Assembly (NCBI RefSeq): GCF_009659375.1 | Contig: NZ_WJQT01000012.1 | Location: 1 to 64,000, forward strand | DNA from: Fundicoccus ignavus | GTDB taxonomy: Bacteria; Bacillota; Bacilli; Lactobacillales; Aerococcaceae | Length of the DNA: 64,000 nucleotides | Direction of reading: 5' to 3' | Shown here: positions 17,015 to 26,677 of the stretch, one piece after another | Position numbering within the stretch: the stretch's first letter is position 1 | How the letters are laid out: each line of letters begins with the position of its first letter | Made by a program: the position numbers and the translations under genes | Notes under the pieces: model-generated | Told to the model about the DNA's origin: nothing | The model's input: the letters and a program-made list of their open reading frames with translations, nothing else | Database searches by the model: none

Positions 17015-18910
17015 ATGAAAACAATCATGAACCGCGTGCTCGCTGGACTTTTATCCTGGCTGTTAGTAGGTGGCTTAGTCCCGGTGCATGCACAAGCAAC
17101 TCAAGCTGATACTTTTGAACCCGAACCCGTTGTGTTACTATTTGCTGAACTCAATGCCGTGCCTGATGCGGCAGATGCCATCGAAAACAGCGCTGATTTA
17201 CCTGCTAGCTTCGCCTGGGTCGATGAAACAATTTTCGAAACGGTGAGCGATTTGGTAGAAGGCAATGTTGAAGTCACTTATGAAGATACGTCAACTAAAA
17301 CGGTGGCCGTCGATGTGAAAGTCGTGGAAGAATTAACTGATGCGATCATCTACGAACCACTTGGCTCTACAGAATATTTACTTGTCACTGCTGGAACACT
17401 CCCAAGTCTTGAAGGACGCGTCATCAATAGCGTGACATTTCCAGAGGGCACCATCATCGAATGGGGGAATCCAGCTGATTTCGAAACACCCGGTGTCGAT
17501 AAAGTGACGCCGATTCACATCATTTACCCTGATGGCTCTATGAACACAATTCCACAGATGGTAACCGTTGAAGCAGCGGCTCCGGAAGCAGAGAGTTATG
17601 CACCGCGAGCAATTGACTTGGTGACCACTCAATTGAATGTCGTACCACCAGCAGCGGATGCCTTAATGAATCTCGATGAATTACCGGCTGATGTCGTGGT
17701 GACATGGCAAGACGAAGCAGTCTTTAGTGAAGTAAAAACTGAAATCAATGAAAACTTAGTCGTCACATATAGTGATGGTTCAACTGATATGTTGCCCGTC
17801 TTAGTCACTGTTGAAGATCCAGATGCGGTACCCCCGATTGCGGATAGTTATCAACCGATTGCAGTCGATTTAGTTGAAACTACGATTGGCGTTGTACCGG
17901 AAGCCATTAGCGCGATTGCCAACGCAGCGGATTTACCAGCCGATGCTCTCTATTCTTGGCAAGATACCGCGGTCTTCGATGAAGCAAAAACCAATGTATT
18001 GGAAAACGTCATCGTGACGTATGCCGATAGCTCAGCGGATATGCTTGCCGTAGCGATAACTGTCACGCCAGCAGCAACAGACGCGGATAATTTCACACCC
18101 GTTGCCCAAGCCATCACAACTGAAGTTGGCGTAGTGCCTGCTGCGATTGATGCGCTTGCCAACTTCGATGAATTACCAAACGGCACTGAATTTGCTTGGC
18201 AAGATGAAAGCATCTTTGAAGTGGTTGCCGAAGACGTCGAAGCTGTGGTCGTGGTCACTTATCCAGATACATCCGTTGACTACTTAAGCGTCTTGTTAAC
18301 GGTTGTGGAAGACTTAACACCCGAACCAGAAGCTGAATTGTATACACCACTTCCAGTTACATTAGTGACAACAGAAAAAGGTGTAGTGCCTGATGCTCAT
18401 GAAGCCATTGCTAATAAGGACGAATTACCACCAGACATGTCATTCGTTTGGGAAGATGAAAGTGTTTTTGACACGGTAGTCGCCTCTGCTTTCACGAACA
18501 TCATCGCAAATTATGCGGATGGTTCTCAAGATATTGTGGCAGTTCCGATCACTGTGACCGAACCCGCTGTAGCCACTCACGCTCGTGTGATTGTGCATTT
18601 TGTCGATACAGAGGGCAACCGCCTCTTACCATCACAAATTAATGCACGCGAAATTGGCAGCACATTCCAGATGACACGTGTAGCCATTGATGGCTACGAG
18701 CTTGACTCGATTGTTGGACAAGAAAAAGGAATTGTTTCAGCAGACGAAAGCAAGAATACCGTCACTTACGTTTACCGTAAATTAGCCACTCAACCACAGT
18801 TACCAAACACCGGTGAGTCTCGTAACATAGTGTTTTACGGTATTGGTGTACTCGCCTTATTAGGTGGCGCCATCTTGATTGTTCAAGCCTACCGCAAACG
18901 TCGTCAGTAA
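17015..18910 (+). CDS. LPXTG wall-anchored protein with six Rib-like repeats and MucBP-like domain
   Basis: A 631-residue surface protein. Signal peptide MKTIMNRVLAGLLSWLLVGG...VHAQA. Six repeats of about 75-85 residues (AVPDAADAIENSADLPASFAW..., later IANKDELPPDMSFVWEDE) have the DAIANxxELP...VTYxDGS pattern of Rib/alpha-like domains. A MucBP-like segment (VIVHFVDTEGNRLLPSQI...YVYRK) follows, then LPNTGE, a hydrophobic segment and RKRRQ. It would be anchored by sortase A and project repeats from the wall; Rib proteins in streptococci are adhesins or length-variable antigens. The second repeat is the most divergent. Single-gene unit between two hydrolase genes. Confidence 0.9.
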   Translation: MKTIMNRVLAGLLSWLLVGGLVPVHAQATQADTFEPEPVVLLFAELNAVPDAADAIENSADLPASFAWVDETIFETVSDLVEGNVEVTYEDTSTKTVAVDVKVVEELTDAIIYEPLGSTEYLLVTAGTLPSLEGRVINSVTFPEGTIIEWGNPADFETPGVDKVTPIHIIYPDGSMNTIPQMVTVEAAAPEAESYAPRAIDLVTTQLNVVPPAADALMNLDELPADVVVTWQDEAVFSEVKTEINENLVVTYSDGSTDMLPVLVTVEDPDAVPPIADSYQPIAVDLVETTIGVVPEAISAIANAADLPADALYSWQDTAVFDEAKTNVLENVIVTYADSSADMLAVAITVTPAATDADNFTPVAQAITTEVGVVPAAIDALANFDELPNGTEFAWQDESIFEVVAEDVEAVVVVTYPDTSVDYLSVLLTVVEDLTPEPEAELYTPLPVTLVTTEKGVVPDAHEAIANKDELPPDMSFVWEDESVFDTVVASAFTNIIANYADGSQDIVAVPITVTEPAVATHARVIVHFVDTEGNRLLPSQINAREIGSTFQMTRVAIDGYELDSIVGQEKGIVSADESKNTVTYVYRKLATQPQLPNTGESRNIVFYGIGVLALLGGAILIVQAYRKRRQ

Positions 18911-18927
18911 AAACCTATAGCAGTAAC

Positions 18928-18961
18928 GGCCCGACAGCCTTGAGAGCGTCGGGCCATTTTT
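18928..18961 (+). terminator. Terminator of the LPXTG gene
   Basis: GGCCCGAC...GTCGGGCC followed by ATTTTTG. Confidence 0.9.
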
Positions 18962-18984
18962 GAGTTATAAGGGATTTAAATGTG

Positions 18985-19260
18985 ATTGTGCTTGATACCG
19001 CTATGGAAAACAAGTCGCTGAGCTACGCGAGTTGTTGCAAAGAGAAGTCTTGAAATATTAAAGAAGAAAAGAAGATTGCTGGAAGAGGAGGGGAAGTGGA
19101 AAGGAATGAATATAGAAGATAAAAAATAAAAGATAAAGGATAAAAGATAAAAGATAAAAGATAAAGGATAAAGGTGTCGTTCGCCGCAAGCTCACGACGA
19201 TTAAAGAAAAGAGGGTCTGGTATAATTGTCGTGCTTGCACGACACCGCTTGTATTTAGCA
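18985..19260. repeat. Composite intergenic repeats: family F fragment, 7-bp microsatellite, family E copy
   Basis: 18990-19035 is a family F fragment (GATACCGCTATGGAAAACAA). About 19119-19173 is a 7-bp tandem repeat of ATAAAAG/ATAAAGG. 19172-19250 is a family E copy with two hairpins, GTGTCGT...ACGAC and GTCGTGCTTGCACGAC. No gene is visible between 18962 and 19527; frames at 19058-19365 lack coding signals. Confidence 0.7.
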
Positions 19261-19527
19261 ATTCTTGGTTTTTCGCGACGTTCGGCTGGAACTCCAATGG
19301 CAGGTGGTTTTTCGAGACGTACGGATGGGGATCCAACAGAACGTGCAAAATCGTGTAGCAGCTAACAGGTATCCCTGTAATATTCTGAATCTTATCTTAG
19401 ATGTTTCGGTAATGAGAATATCAATTGTTATCAATTTGTAACATAAAAAACTGTAAAGTAGTTCACTTCATGGTACAATTGTTATATATGTATTGTATAT
19501 AAACTATCTAAGTGAGGAGTTCGGACT

Positions 19528-21909
19528 GTGGAAAGAAAAATCATGCATAAATCGAAAGGCCGTTGGATCGTGTTATCGTCTTCGCTTTTACTTTCAGCGG
19601 TTGCTTTGGGTATGGCAACTTCTGTCGAAGTGCAAGCACAAGAATTGACGGATGATGCAACAATGGTAGCGGACGATGCAGCAACGTTAACGGAAGATGA
19701 AACCGCTCAAGTTGAAGCGGCAGTAGCGGAATTAATGTCAGAAGTAGTGGCGGCAGATGAAGAATTAGCTGAGCCGGTCACTGAGGCTGAAACGGAAGAA
19801 GTTCCGGAAGTAGAAGCAGCACCTGAAGTGGCTATTCAAGAAGCACCTGTCACAATGACGAAAGCACGTGTTGCAAGTGGAACACATACTGTGGCTTACG
19901 GGGACACTTTATGGAAAATTGCGAGCAGCAATGGTATTACAGTTGCTCAATTGCGTCAATGGAATAATTTGAGTTCAGATGCGATTTTCGTAGGCGATCA
20001 ATTAGTGGTGACAAATCCTGGTACAACAACGCCAGCACCGACGACTCCTACGACGCCGACAACACCTGAAACGCCAGCGCCAACTCAACCAAGCACGGCG
20101 ACTTATACAGTACGCCCAGGCGACTATTTATACAAAATAGCAACAGCCAACAATGTGACGGTTGCGCAATTAAAAGCGTGGAATAATTTAACGTCAAATT
20201 ATATTTATTCAGGTGACAAATTAGTGGTGTCGAATCCGGCGACCTCAACGCCAACACCGACTCCAACGCCTGAACCAGAGACGCCAACGACACCGCCTAA
20301 AGAAGAAACACCGACGACTACGACGAAAACTTATACAGTACGTCCAGGCGATTATTTATACAAAATAGCAACAGCCAACAATATTACGGTTGCGCAATTA
20401 AAAGCTTGGAATAATTTAACGTCGAACTATATTTATTCAGGTGATAAATTAATTGTATCGAAGACAACGACTACAACACCAACGCCTAAACCAGAAGAAC
20501 CAACGACACCACCTAAAGAAGAAACGCCGAAGGAAGAAACGCCGAAGGAAGAAACACCAACAACGGCTAAAACTTACACGGTTAAATCAGGAGATTCCTT
20601 ATGGTTAATTGCGAACAATAATGGGGTAAGCATCGCACAATTAAAAGCGTGGAATAACTTATCATCGAACTATATCTATTCAGGCGATGTGTTCTACGTG
20701 AGCGATCCAAGTAAAGTGACGACACCAACACCTAAACCAGAAGAACCAAAAGAAGAGACACCGAAGGAAGAAACGCCGAAGGAAGAAACGCCGAAAGAAG
20801 AAACACCGAAAGAAGAAACACCGAAAGAAGAAACACCGAAAGAAGAAACACCAACAACGGCTAAAACTTACACGGTTAAATCGGGTGACTCCTTATGGTT
20901 AATCGCGAACAACAATGGTGTGACCATTGCACAATTAAAAGCGTGGAACAACTTAACATCAAACTATATTTACTCAGGCGATGTGTTCTACGTGAGCGAT
21001 CCAAGTAAAGTGACGACACCAACTCCTTCGCCAACACCTACTGATCCGGAAACCCCAACGCCACCAGTAGTGGACGATGGCGATAAAACGGAAGAGTCAT
21101 TTGATGTTAAAATCAATCAAAAGAATCAAGACTTCTATGTCGGTTCGAGCTTAAGTAGCGCTACGAAAGCTGATTCGATTAAGTATTTTGGCCAAAGATT
21201 CCAAGTTGTGAATGAAACGAAGGATTCAAAAGGTAAAAAACTTTACGAAGTGGCGCAGAATGGCGTGACGGTCGGTTTTGTGTCGGCTGATGCGGCAGTT
21301 GAAGTACCAGCTAATCAACGCGTGGTTTACCTAGATGCGGGCCACGGTGGTAGTGAAACAGGAACTTATAACTATGGCGTGGCGGAGAAAGACTTGAACC
21401 TTAATATCACGCGTCAACTAGCTGAACGTCTGCGTTCATTAGGCTATATGGTTTACGAGTCACGTACGAGCGACATTGAAATTGATATTCGTGAGCGTGA
21501 TGATGAGCCGAACGAATTGATGCCAGATATTTATGTGAGTATCCACCATAACGCGATGCCAGCTTCATACGGTGGTAGCGTGAACGGGATTGTGACACTT
21601 TATCACCACCCGAACATCGATGAACCCGGTTATAAAACGCTTGATACTGACAACTGGACACGTATCAACGCCAGCAAGAAACTTTCTGAATCAATCCAAA
21701 GCGCTTTAATTAAGGCAACAGGTGCCAACGACCAAGGTGCGCGCCAACAAAACTTGCACGTAACCCGTACGAGCAACGTGCCAGCAACCCTTGTTGAACT
21801 TGGTTTCCTAGACAACTGGGCGGAACATCAAAAATTGATCACACCGTCTTACCAACAAAAATTAATCGGTGGTTTAGTCACGGGTATCACAAGCTACTTC
21901 GGCCGCTAA
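19528..21909 (+). CDS. Secreted N-acetylmuramoyl-L-alanine amidase with five LysM domains
   Basis: A 793-residue wall hydrolase. GTG start with GAGGAG 9-10 nt upstream. The signal peptide MERKIMHKSKGRWIVLSSSL matches that of the Amidase_5 protein. Five LysM domains start near 119, 191, 267, 347 and 446, separated by Pro/Thr linkers and runs of PKEET. An SH3-like segment lies about 525-590. The C-terminal Amidase_3 domain (about 597-792) has zinc-ligand motifs YLDAGHGG, VAEKDLNL and SIHHNAM and catalytic Glu in LVELGFLDN. It cleaves MurNAc-L-Ala bonds and likely acts in daughter-cell separation. LysM copies and linkers are nearly identical at DNA level, so copy number may vary between strains. 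Confidence 0.93.
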   Translation: MERKIMHKSKGRWIVLSSSLLLSAVALGMATSVEVQAQELTDDATMVADDAATLTEDETAQVEAAVAELMSEVVAADEELAEPVTEAETEEVPEVEAAPEVAIQEAPVTMTKARVASGTHTVAYGDTLWKIASSNGITVAQLRQWNNLSSDAIFVGDQLVVTNPGTTTPAPTTPTTPTTPETPAPTQPSTATYTVRPGDYLYKIATANNVTVAQLKAWNNLTSNYIYSGDKLVVSNPATSTPTPTPTPEPETPTTPPKEETPTTTTKTYTVRPGDYLYKIATANNITVAQLKAWNNLTSNYIYSGDKLIVSKTTTTTPTPKPEEPTTPPKEETPKEETPKEETPTTAKTYTVKSGDSLWLIANNNGVSIAQLKAWNNLSSNYIYSGDVFYVSDPSKVTTPTPKPEEPKEETPKEETPKEETPKEETPKEETPKEETPKEETPTTAKTYTVKSGDSLWLIANNNGVTIAQLKAWNNLTSNYIYSGDVFYVSDPSKVTTPTPSPTPTDPETPTPPVVDDGDKTEESFDVKINQKNQDFYVGSSLSSATKADSIKYFGQRFQVVNETKDSKGKKLYEVAQNGVTVGFVSADAAVEVPANQRVVYLDAGHGGSETGTYNYGVAEKDLNLNITRQLAERLRSLGYMVYESRTSDIEIDIRERDDEPNELMPDIYVSIHHNAMPASYGGSVNGIVTLYHHPNIDEPGYKTLDTDNWTRINASKKLSESIQSALIKATGANDQGARQQNLHVTRTSNVPATLVELGFLDNWAEHQKLITPSYQQKLIGGLVTGITSYFGR

Positions 21910-21926
21910 CCCATCCAAAATATGAA

Positions 21927-21958
21927 CGCCCAACACCCTCGCGCTGTTGGGCGTTTTT
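21927..21958 (+). terminator. Terminator of the Amidase_3 gene
   Basis: CGCCCAACA...TGTTGGGCG followed by TTTTTGT. Confidence 0.9.
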
Positions 21959-22004
21959 GTGCATGATAATTGACCGCTACTTGAAGCTACTGATTCCCTC
22001 TGAA

Positions 22005-22110
22005 AATCGAAGAGCAAGTGGAGTGTCGTCCATATCAGCCGACACGATTTATCCGTCTAGCTGCTCTAATCAAATCGTCGTGCACCGAAGGGCACGACAC
22101 CGCTGTGTTT
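22005..22110. repeat. Family E single copy
   Basis: GAAGAGCAAGTGGAGTGTCG, then arms GTGTCG.../...CGACAC and GTCGTGCACC...GGGCACGAC, as in 1796-2304. Confidence 0.75.
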
Positions 22111-22175
22111 TAGGTTTTGTGGGGTTTGGCAGGTCTTTGGGCTAGTTGTAGTTTGCTGTAGAAATTTAGGTTATT

Positions 22176-22246
22176 CTAGCCGGAGGGTTAAGAGGATCGG
22201 CTAGATTAAGAGCTATTCTAGTCGAAAGTCCGAGAGAATCAGCTAG
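22176..22246. repeat. Family A palindromes, two units 42 bp apart
   Basis: CTAGCCGGAGG...TCGGCTAG begins at 22176 and CTAGTCGAAAG...CAGCTAG at 22218, directly abutting the family B array. Confidence 0.8.
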
Positions 22247-22261
22247 ATTAATGATGATTCC

Positions 22262-22849
22262 AATCGTGCTCCACTTTTTGAAACTGGAACATGATTGGAT
22301 TCGAATTGTGCTCCACTTTTTGAAACTGAGACATAATTGGATTCGAATCGTGCTTCACTTTTTGAAACTGGATCATGATTGGATACGAATCGTGCTTCAC
22401 TTTTTGAAACTGGAACACGATTGGATTCGAATTGTGCTCCACTTTTTGAAACTGAGACATGATTGGATTCGAATCGTGCTCCACTTTTTGAAACTGGAAC
22501 ATGATTATATTCGAATCGTGCTTGAGTTTTTGAAACTGAGACATGATTTAATTCGAATCGTGCTCCAGTTTTCTAAACTGGAACATGATTACACCCGAAT
22601 TGTGCTCCACTTTTTGAAACTGAGACATGATAGCATTCGAATCGTGCTTCACTTTTTTAAACTGGAACATGATTATATTCGAATCGTGCTCCACTTTTTG
22701 AAACTGAGACATGATAGCATTCGAATCGTGCTCGAGTTTTTTAAACTGGAACATGATTGGATTCGGATCGTGCTTCACTTTTTGAAACTGGAACATGATT
22801 GGATTCGAATCGTGCTTCACTTTTCTAAACTGAGACATGATTCCCTTCG
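22262..22849. repeat. Family B palindrome array: 14 units, exact 42-bp period
   Basis: The AAACTG landmark occurs at 22281, 22323, 22365, 22407, 22449, 22491, 22533, 22575, 22617, 22659, 22701, 22743, 22785 and 22827, always 42 bp apart. Each unit is an imperfect palindrome, best seen as AATCGTGCTCCAGTTT against AAACTGGAACATGATT. Both strands stay open across it (232 residues on plus, 96 and 98 on minus) as 14-residue repeats such as LHFLKLEHDWIRIV, but there is no ribosome site or signal. I treat these as non-coding. Confidence 0.92.
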
Positions 22850-22981
22850 TCTATCAGTTAGTAGACTTCAAGCCAACTACTCCAACAATTGCTCCACGCG
22901 AATCCTCCAACGCACCAACTATATCGGGTCGTATTTTGTTAGTATTTGATTACTGATTGATGACATTGGGTAGAAATTCTT

Positions 22982-23008
22982 TTGACTCATCTGTAAACAT
23001 GTTATAAT
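22982..23008 (+). promoter_or_regulatory. Promoter of the eight-LysM gene
   Basis: TTGACT (22982-22987) and TATAAT (23003-23008) with a 15-bp spacer; the -10 is extended by TGT. AAGGAG lies upstream of the ATG at 23060. Confidence 0.65.
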
Positions 23009-23059
23009 TGAATTAATTATCAGAAACTTTTGGGTTCTAGATGAAGGAGCATAAGGAAA

Positions 23060-24736
23060 ATGAAACTACAAAATTTACATAAAAAAACAAATAAATGGGT
23101 GACGAGGTCAGCAGCTATATTGACAACCGCAAGTCTATTAGCAACAGCGTCTGCACCACTAGTGGCTTATGCGCAGGATGTGTATACCGTTCAAGCGGGA
23201 GACAACTTATATAGAATTGCGATCGATAATGGGACAACCGAAGATTATTTGATGGCTATCAATGGCTTATCGTCAAATCTCCTACAAATTGGACAGGAAA
23301 TTATCTTGCCAAGTGGAGACTGGTCAGATGATGGCTACTATGAAACACCATCTGATACTACTTCAGGCGACGGTGTTTATATCGTACAAGCGGGCGATAA
23401 CTTATACAATATTGCAGCAACTTACGGCACTACCGAAGAAGCGTTGATGGCGATTAATGGCTTATCAACGAATTTGCTACAAATTGGTCAGAAGATTGTT
23501 TTATATGGTGACACAGCCTATACACCAACCCCTAACGAACCTGTTAGCAATGGCGTGCATGTGGTAGTTGCCGGTGACAACCTTTGGGACTTAGCACAAC
23601 GCTATGGTACAACGGAAGCACAATTAATGGCTTGGAACGGTATGTCGAGCAACTTCTTGAATATCGGTGACCGTATCGCAGTTTATGGACCAGCAGATGA
23701 CAGCTCATGGACAGCGCCAACTGAAGACTCAAGCGATTCTGGAACAGTGACGAACGACGGTATTTATACAGTTGTAGCTGGCGATAACCTATGGGATATT
23801 GCGCAGTGGTTCGGTACAACCGAAGAACAACTAATGGCTTGGAACGGTATGTCGAGCAATTTCTTGAATATTGGTGACCGCATTTCAGTTTACGGACCAA
23901 GTGGCAGTGCGTACGTGCCAGAAAGTTCAACATCTGAATCAACTTGGACACCGCCTCAAACAGACGGCGACTACTATACAGTCCAACAAGGCGATAACCT
24001 ATGGGATATCGCACAATGGTATGGCACAACAGAAGAATACTTGATGTCAATCAATGGCTTGCCAAACAACTTGTTGCAAATTGGACAACAAATTCTAGTT
24101 GTTGCACCAACAACGGACGCAACAGAAACAGTACCAGCGACTGAAACAACCGAAGTTGACAGCAATTTGCGCAAAGCTGAATTACCACGCCTACACAAAG
24201 TAGTAGAGGGTGACGACATCGCAAGTATTGCCAAAGAATACGACATCAAAGAAGAACAACTTTTAGAATGGAACGAGCTAACAGCTGATAGCACATTAGC
24301 TGAAGGGGACGAACTAAACGTCACGAACCCTAACATCGAACCAAAAATTCACGTATTCGCAGAAGGTGATACGCTAGACAGCATCGCGACAGAAAACAAC
24401 ACACTCGTTGAAAACTTACGCAATTGGAATCAATTGGAAGAAACAGACGAGTTAGTAGTAGGCGACGAAGTCATCGTAACGGACCCAACGGCAAATTCAT
24501 ACACCGTGACACCAGGCGAAACGCTTAACGAAATCGCCCAAACTTTCGAAGTGACAGTTGAAAACCTACGCGCATGGAACGAACTTCCAGCCGAAGCAGT
24601 CCTCGTTAACGGCACAATCTACATCTCAGCACCAACAGGCCCAACCGCCGAAGAACTTGCTGAGAAAGAAGCAGCCACAGAAGAAGCAACGACTGAAGAA
24701 ACATCAGAAGAATCAAGCGAAGAAGCGTCTGAGTAA
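23060..24736 (+). CDS. Secreted protein with eight LysM domains, no catalytic domain
   Basis: A 558-residue protein. Signal peptide MKLQNLHKKTNKWVTRSAAI...AYA-QDV. Eight LysM modules follow in a row. The first five are close copies (YTVQAGDNLYRIAIDNGTTE); the last three (HKVVEGDDIASIAKEY, HVFAEGDTLDSIATEN, YTVTPGETLNEIAQTF) are diverged and acidic. The tail is Glu/Thr/Ser-rich (EEATTEETSEESSEE). No hydrolase domain or LPXTG is present, so it may be a non-covalently wall-bound scaffold, a hydrolase regulator or a LysM adhesin. Third LysM gene of the cluster, with its own promoter and terminator. Confidence 0.88.
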   Translation: MKLQNLHKKTNKWVTRSAAILTTASLLATASAPLVAYAQDVYTVQAGDNLYRIAIDNGTTEDYLMAINGLSSNLLQIGQEIILPSGDWSDDGYYETPSDTTSGDGVYIVQAGDNLYNIAATYGTTEEALMAINGLSTNLLQIGQKIVLYGDTAYTPTPNEPVSNGVHVVVAGDNLWDLAQRYGTTEAQLMAWNGMSSNFLNIGDRIAVYGPADDSSWTAPTEDSSDSGTVTNDGIYTVVAGDNLWDIAQWFGTTEEQLMAWNGMSSNFLNIGDRISVYGPSGSAYVPESSTSESTWTPPQTDGDYYTVQQGDNLWDIAQWYGTTEEYLMSINGLPNNLLQIGQQILVVAPTTDATETVPATETTEVDSNLRKAELPRLHKVVEGDDIASIAKEYDIKEEQLLEWNELTADSTLAEGDELNVTNPNIEPKIHVFAEGDTLDSIATENNTLVENLRNWNQLEETDELVVGDEVIVTDPTANSYTVTPGETLNEIAQTFEVTVENLRAWNELPAEAVLVNGTIYISAPTGPTAEELAEKEAATEEATTEETSEESSEEASE

Positions 24737-24772
24737 TCAGCCTAAATAAGAACAAACATTATAAGTCAAACA

Positions 24773-24832
24773 AGCGCCACCCAAACATGAGCCGATCAAC
24801 ACAAGCTCATGAAATTGGGTGGCGCTCTTTAT
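24773..24832 (+). terminator. Terminator of the eight-LysM gene
   Basis: AGCGCCACCCA pairs with TGGGTGGCGCT around an inner CATGAGC/GCTCATG helix, followed by CTTTAT. Confidence 0.85.
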
Positions 24833-24934
24833 AGATGAAACACGCAAGCGAGCGGATAACAGCCTCGGACTCTCCGAGGATTTCCTCACCAACACTCAAA
24901 ATTTTAGAATTGGAATTTTTAGGTGGTGAGGAGC

Positions 24935-26378
24935 ATGGATCCGAGTCAGAGTTCTATGAGGTATTTAGTAAAAACTTTAGTCAGTAGAATAGAAAGGCGC
25001 CAGACTGCACCTTCTGAAAGGAATGAGTTTTATAATGAATTACGAAGCAATTTTATAAAGCAGCCAAGCATAATAATCGTCAAACATTCCGGGAGCTTTT
25101 CTTCCAGTTACACGTAAAAGACCAAATGGAATCATTCCATGCGCTTTACACTAAAAATAAGCAGAAAATTGAAGAGTTCTTAACCCTGGATGAGTTTGAT
25201 AAATTATTCGCATGGATGTCACTCGAGGAGCAGCGCGAGTTATACGAAATATTCTCTTCAATTTATATTAGTCAGTTGTTATCGCATATGGAAGTCGATA
25301 ATGTTGTGAGGTTTTTAAATGATTTGTCAGATGTCGATACTCGTATACTTCTTGATTTATTTGCCACAGACAAGCGTCGTATGATAGAAAAATTACTAGC
25401 GTATGAGCCAGAAGCTGCCGGTTCAGTGATGACCAAAAGTTTTTAATGGGAAAAGTTGAGGATAGGATTAAAGAAACCGAAGAGTGTGTTCGCGGTCTCG
25501 CTCCAAAAGAGGAAATGGTTTATTACATTTATGTCACGAGTGAGACAGGAAAATTAATTGGTGTAGTATCTTTACGTGATTTAATTTTACATACACATGA
25601 ACAAACTTTAGGCGATATTATGATGACTCGTCTGGTGTCGGTAGATTCAAGTGCGGATCAATAGGCTGCTACGAGAGTATCACAAGATTATGACTTGGTG
25701 GAACTGCCTGTCGTCAATTCAGTTGGTCAAATGCTAGGGGCTATTACAGTCGATGATGTTATGGATATTATTGTTGAGGAAACGACCGAAGACTTTAATG
25801 AAATCTCTTCGATTAGTAAGCCCAAAAAGCAAAGAAATTCTGAGGAAATAATTTGGAGTATTGCTGGTGCTCGATTGCCTTGAATTATTAATCTAATTTT
25901 CCTTGATATAATTAGTGCATCGCTTATTAATTATTTTGAAGAAACTTTAAATGAAGTAGTTTTTATTGGCGGCTTATATTCCAATTACTTTGGATTCTGC
26001 AGGAAACTTGAGCACTCAATCTTTAGCAGTAGCTGTGTATAAAATTATCGTAGGTGATAGTCGAAAAGATGAAAGTTTAGTCAAAGTCGTTTGGCAAGAA
26101 TTTCTAGTAGGAACGGTTTTAGGTGTGGCAGCTGGATTAACTTTAGGATTAGTTGGTGTGATTTACTACGGCAATAGTTTATTAGCGATTATTATCGGCA
26201 TTTCCCTATGGCTTAATTTGAGTATCTCAACAGTAGGGGGTGCGGTGATTCCAATCCTAATTAACAGTTAAAAATCGATCCAGCCGTTGCTTCAGGGCTA
26301 TTTATCACCGCAATTAACGATCCATTTGGTTCAATGATTCACTTTAGCATAGCGACTCAATTGTTGCATTTATTATAA
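24935..26378 (+). pseudogene. mgtE: Decayed mgtE magnesium transporter/channel
   Basis: Fragments of an MgtE protein lie in order but in different frames. FRELFFQLHVKDQMESFHAL (N-domain) is followed by the segment to MTKSF (stop 25444-25446). CBS pieces are at 25446-25664 and 25695-25883 (VVSLRDLILHT, MLGAITVDDVMDIIVEET). The membrane part is at 25966-26271 (STQSLAVAVYKI, VGGAVIPILINS), and the last segment DPAVASGLFITAINDPFGSM ends at 26378. At least four stops or frameshifts exclude a functional protein. An intact copy elsewhere or loss of Mg uptake by this route is implied. A TAGGTGGTGAGGAGC motif at about 24920-24934 might be a remnant of an M-box leader, but I cannot support that further. 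Confidence 0.88.
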
Positions 26379-26583
26379 TTGAAAAGTATTGATAACAAAT
26401 AAACGGATTTTTAGAGGGACCTAACCATCTTATAAAATCCGCTTATTTTTATTGGAGAATAATTTTAATGATTGGGCTTACTTCGACTATCTATTCATAA
26501 TCATGATTGAAAGGTGAGTATACGGTTTTACACAAGTAGTCTAGATCATCCATTTTAAAAATCATATTAATGTTACCCTTAAA

Positions 26584-26600
26584 TTGAAAAACGCTTTCAA
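26584..26600 (+). promoter_or_regulatory. Candidate cre (CcpA) site upstream of the two-component genes
   Basis: TTGAAAAACGCTTTCAA fits the cre consensus TGWAANCGNTNWCA with two mismatches and is almost perfectly palindromic. It lies 78 bp before the regulator start. Confidence 0.55.
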
Positions 26601-26677
26601 TTAACAGTGGGAAAGCGTATGATTATTTATAAGTGCATGTGTGATTATTAGCTTATTTAACTGAAGGGATGAAATCG

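Noticed and set aside
22251..22949. 232-residue plus-strand frame with 14-residue repeats
   Set aside because: It exists only because the 42-bp DNA repeat is a multiple of three; the opposite strand is equally open and no translation signals are present.
24900..25010. M-box Mg riboswitch before mgtE
   Set aside because: Only a short TAGGTGGTGAGGAGC-like match; the rest of the M-box core could not be traced.
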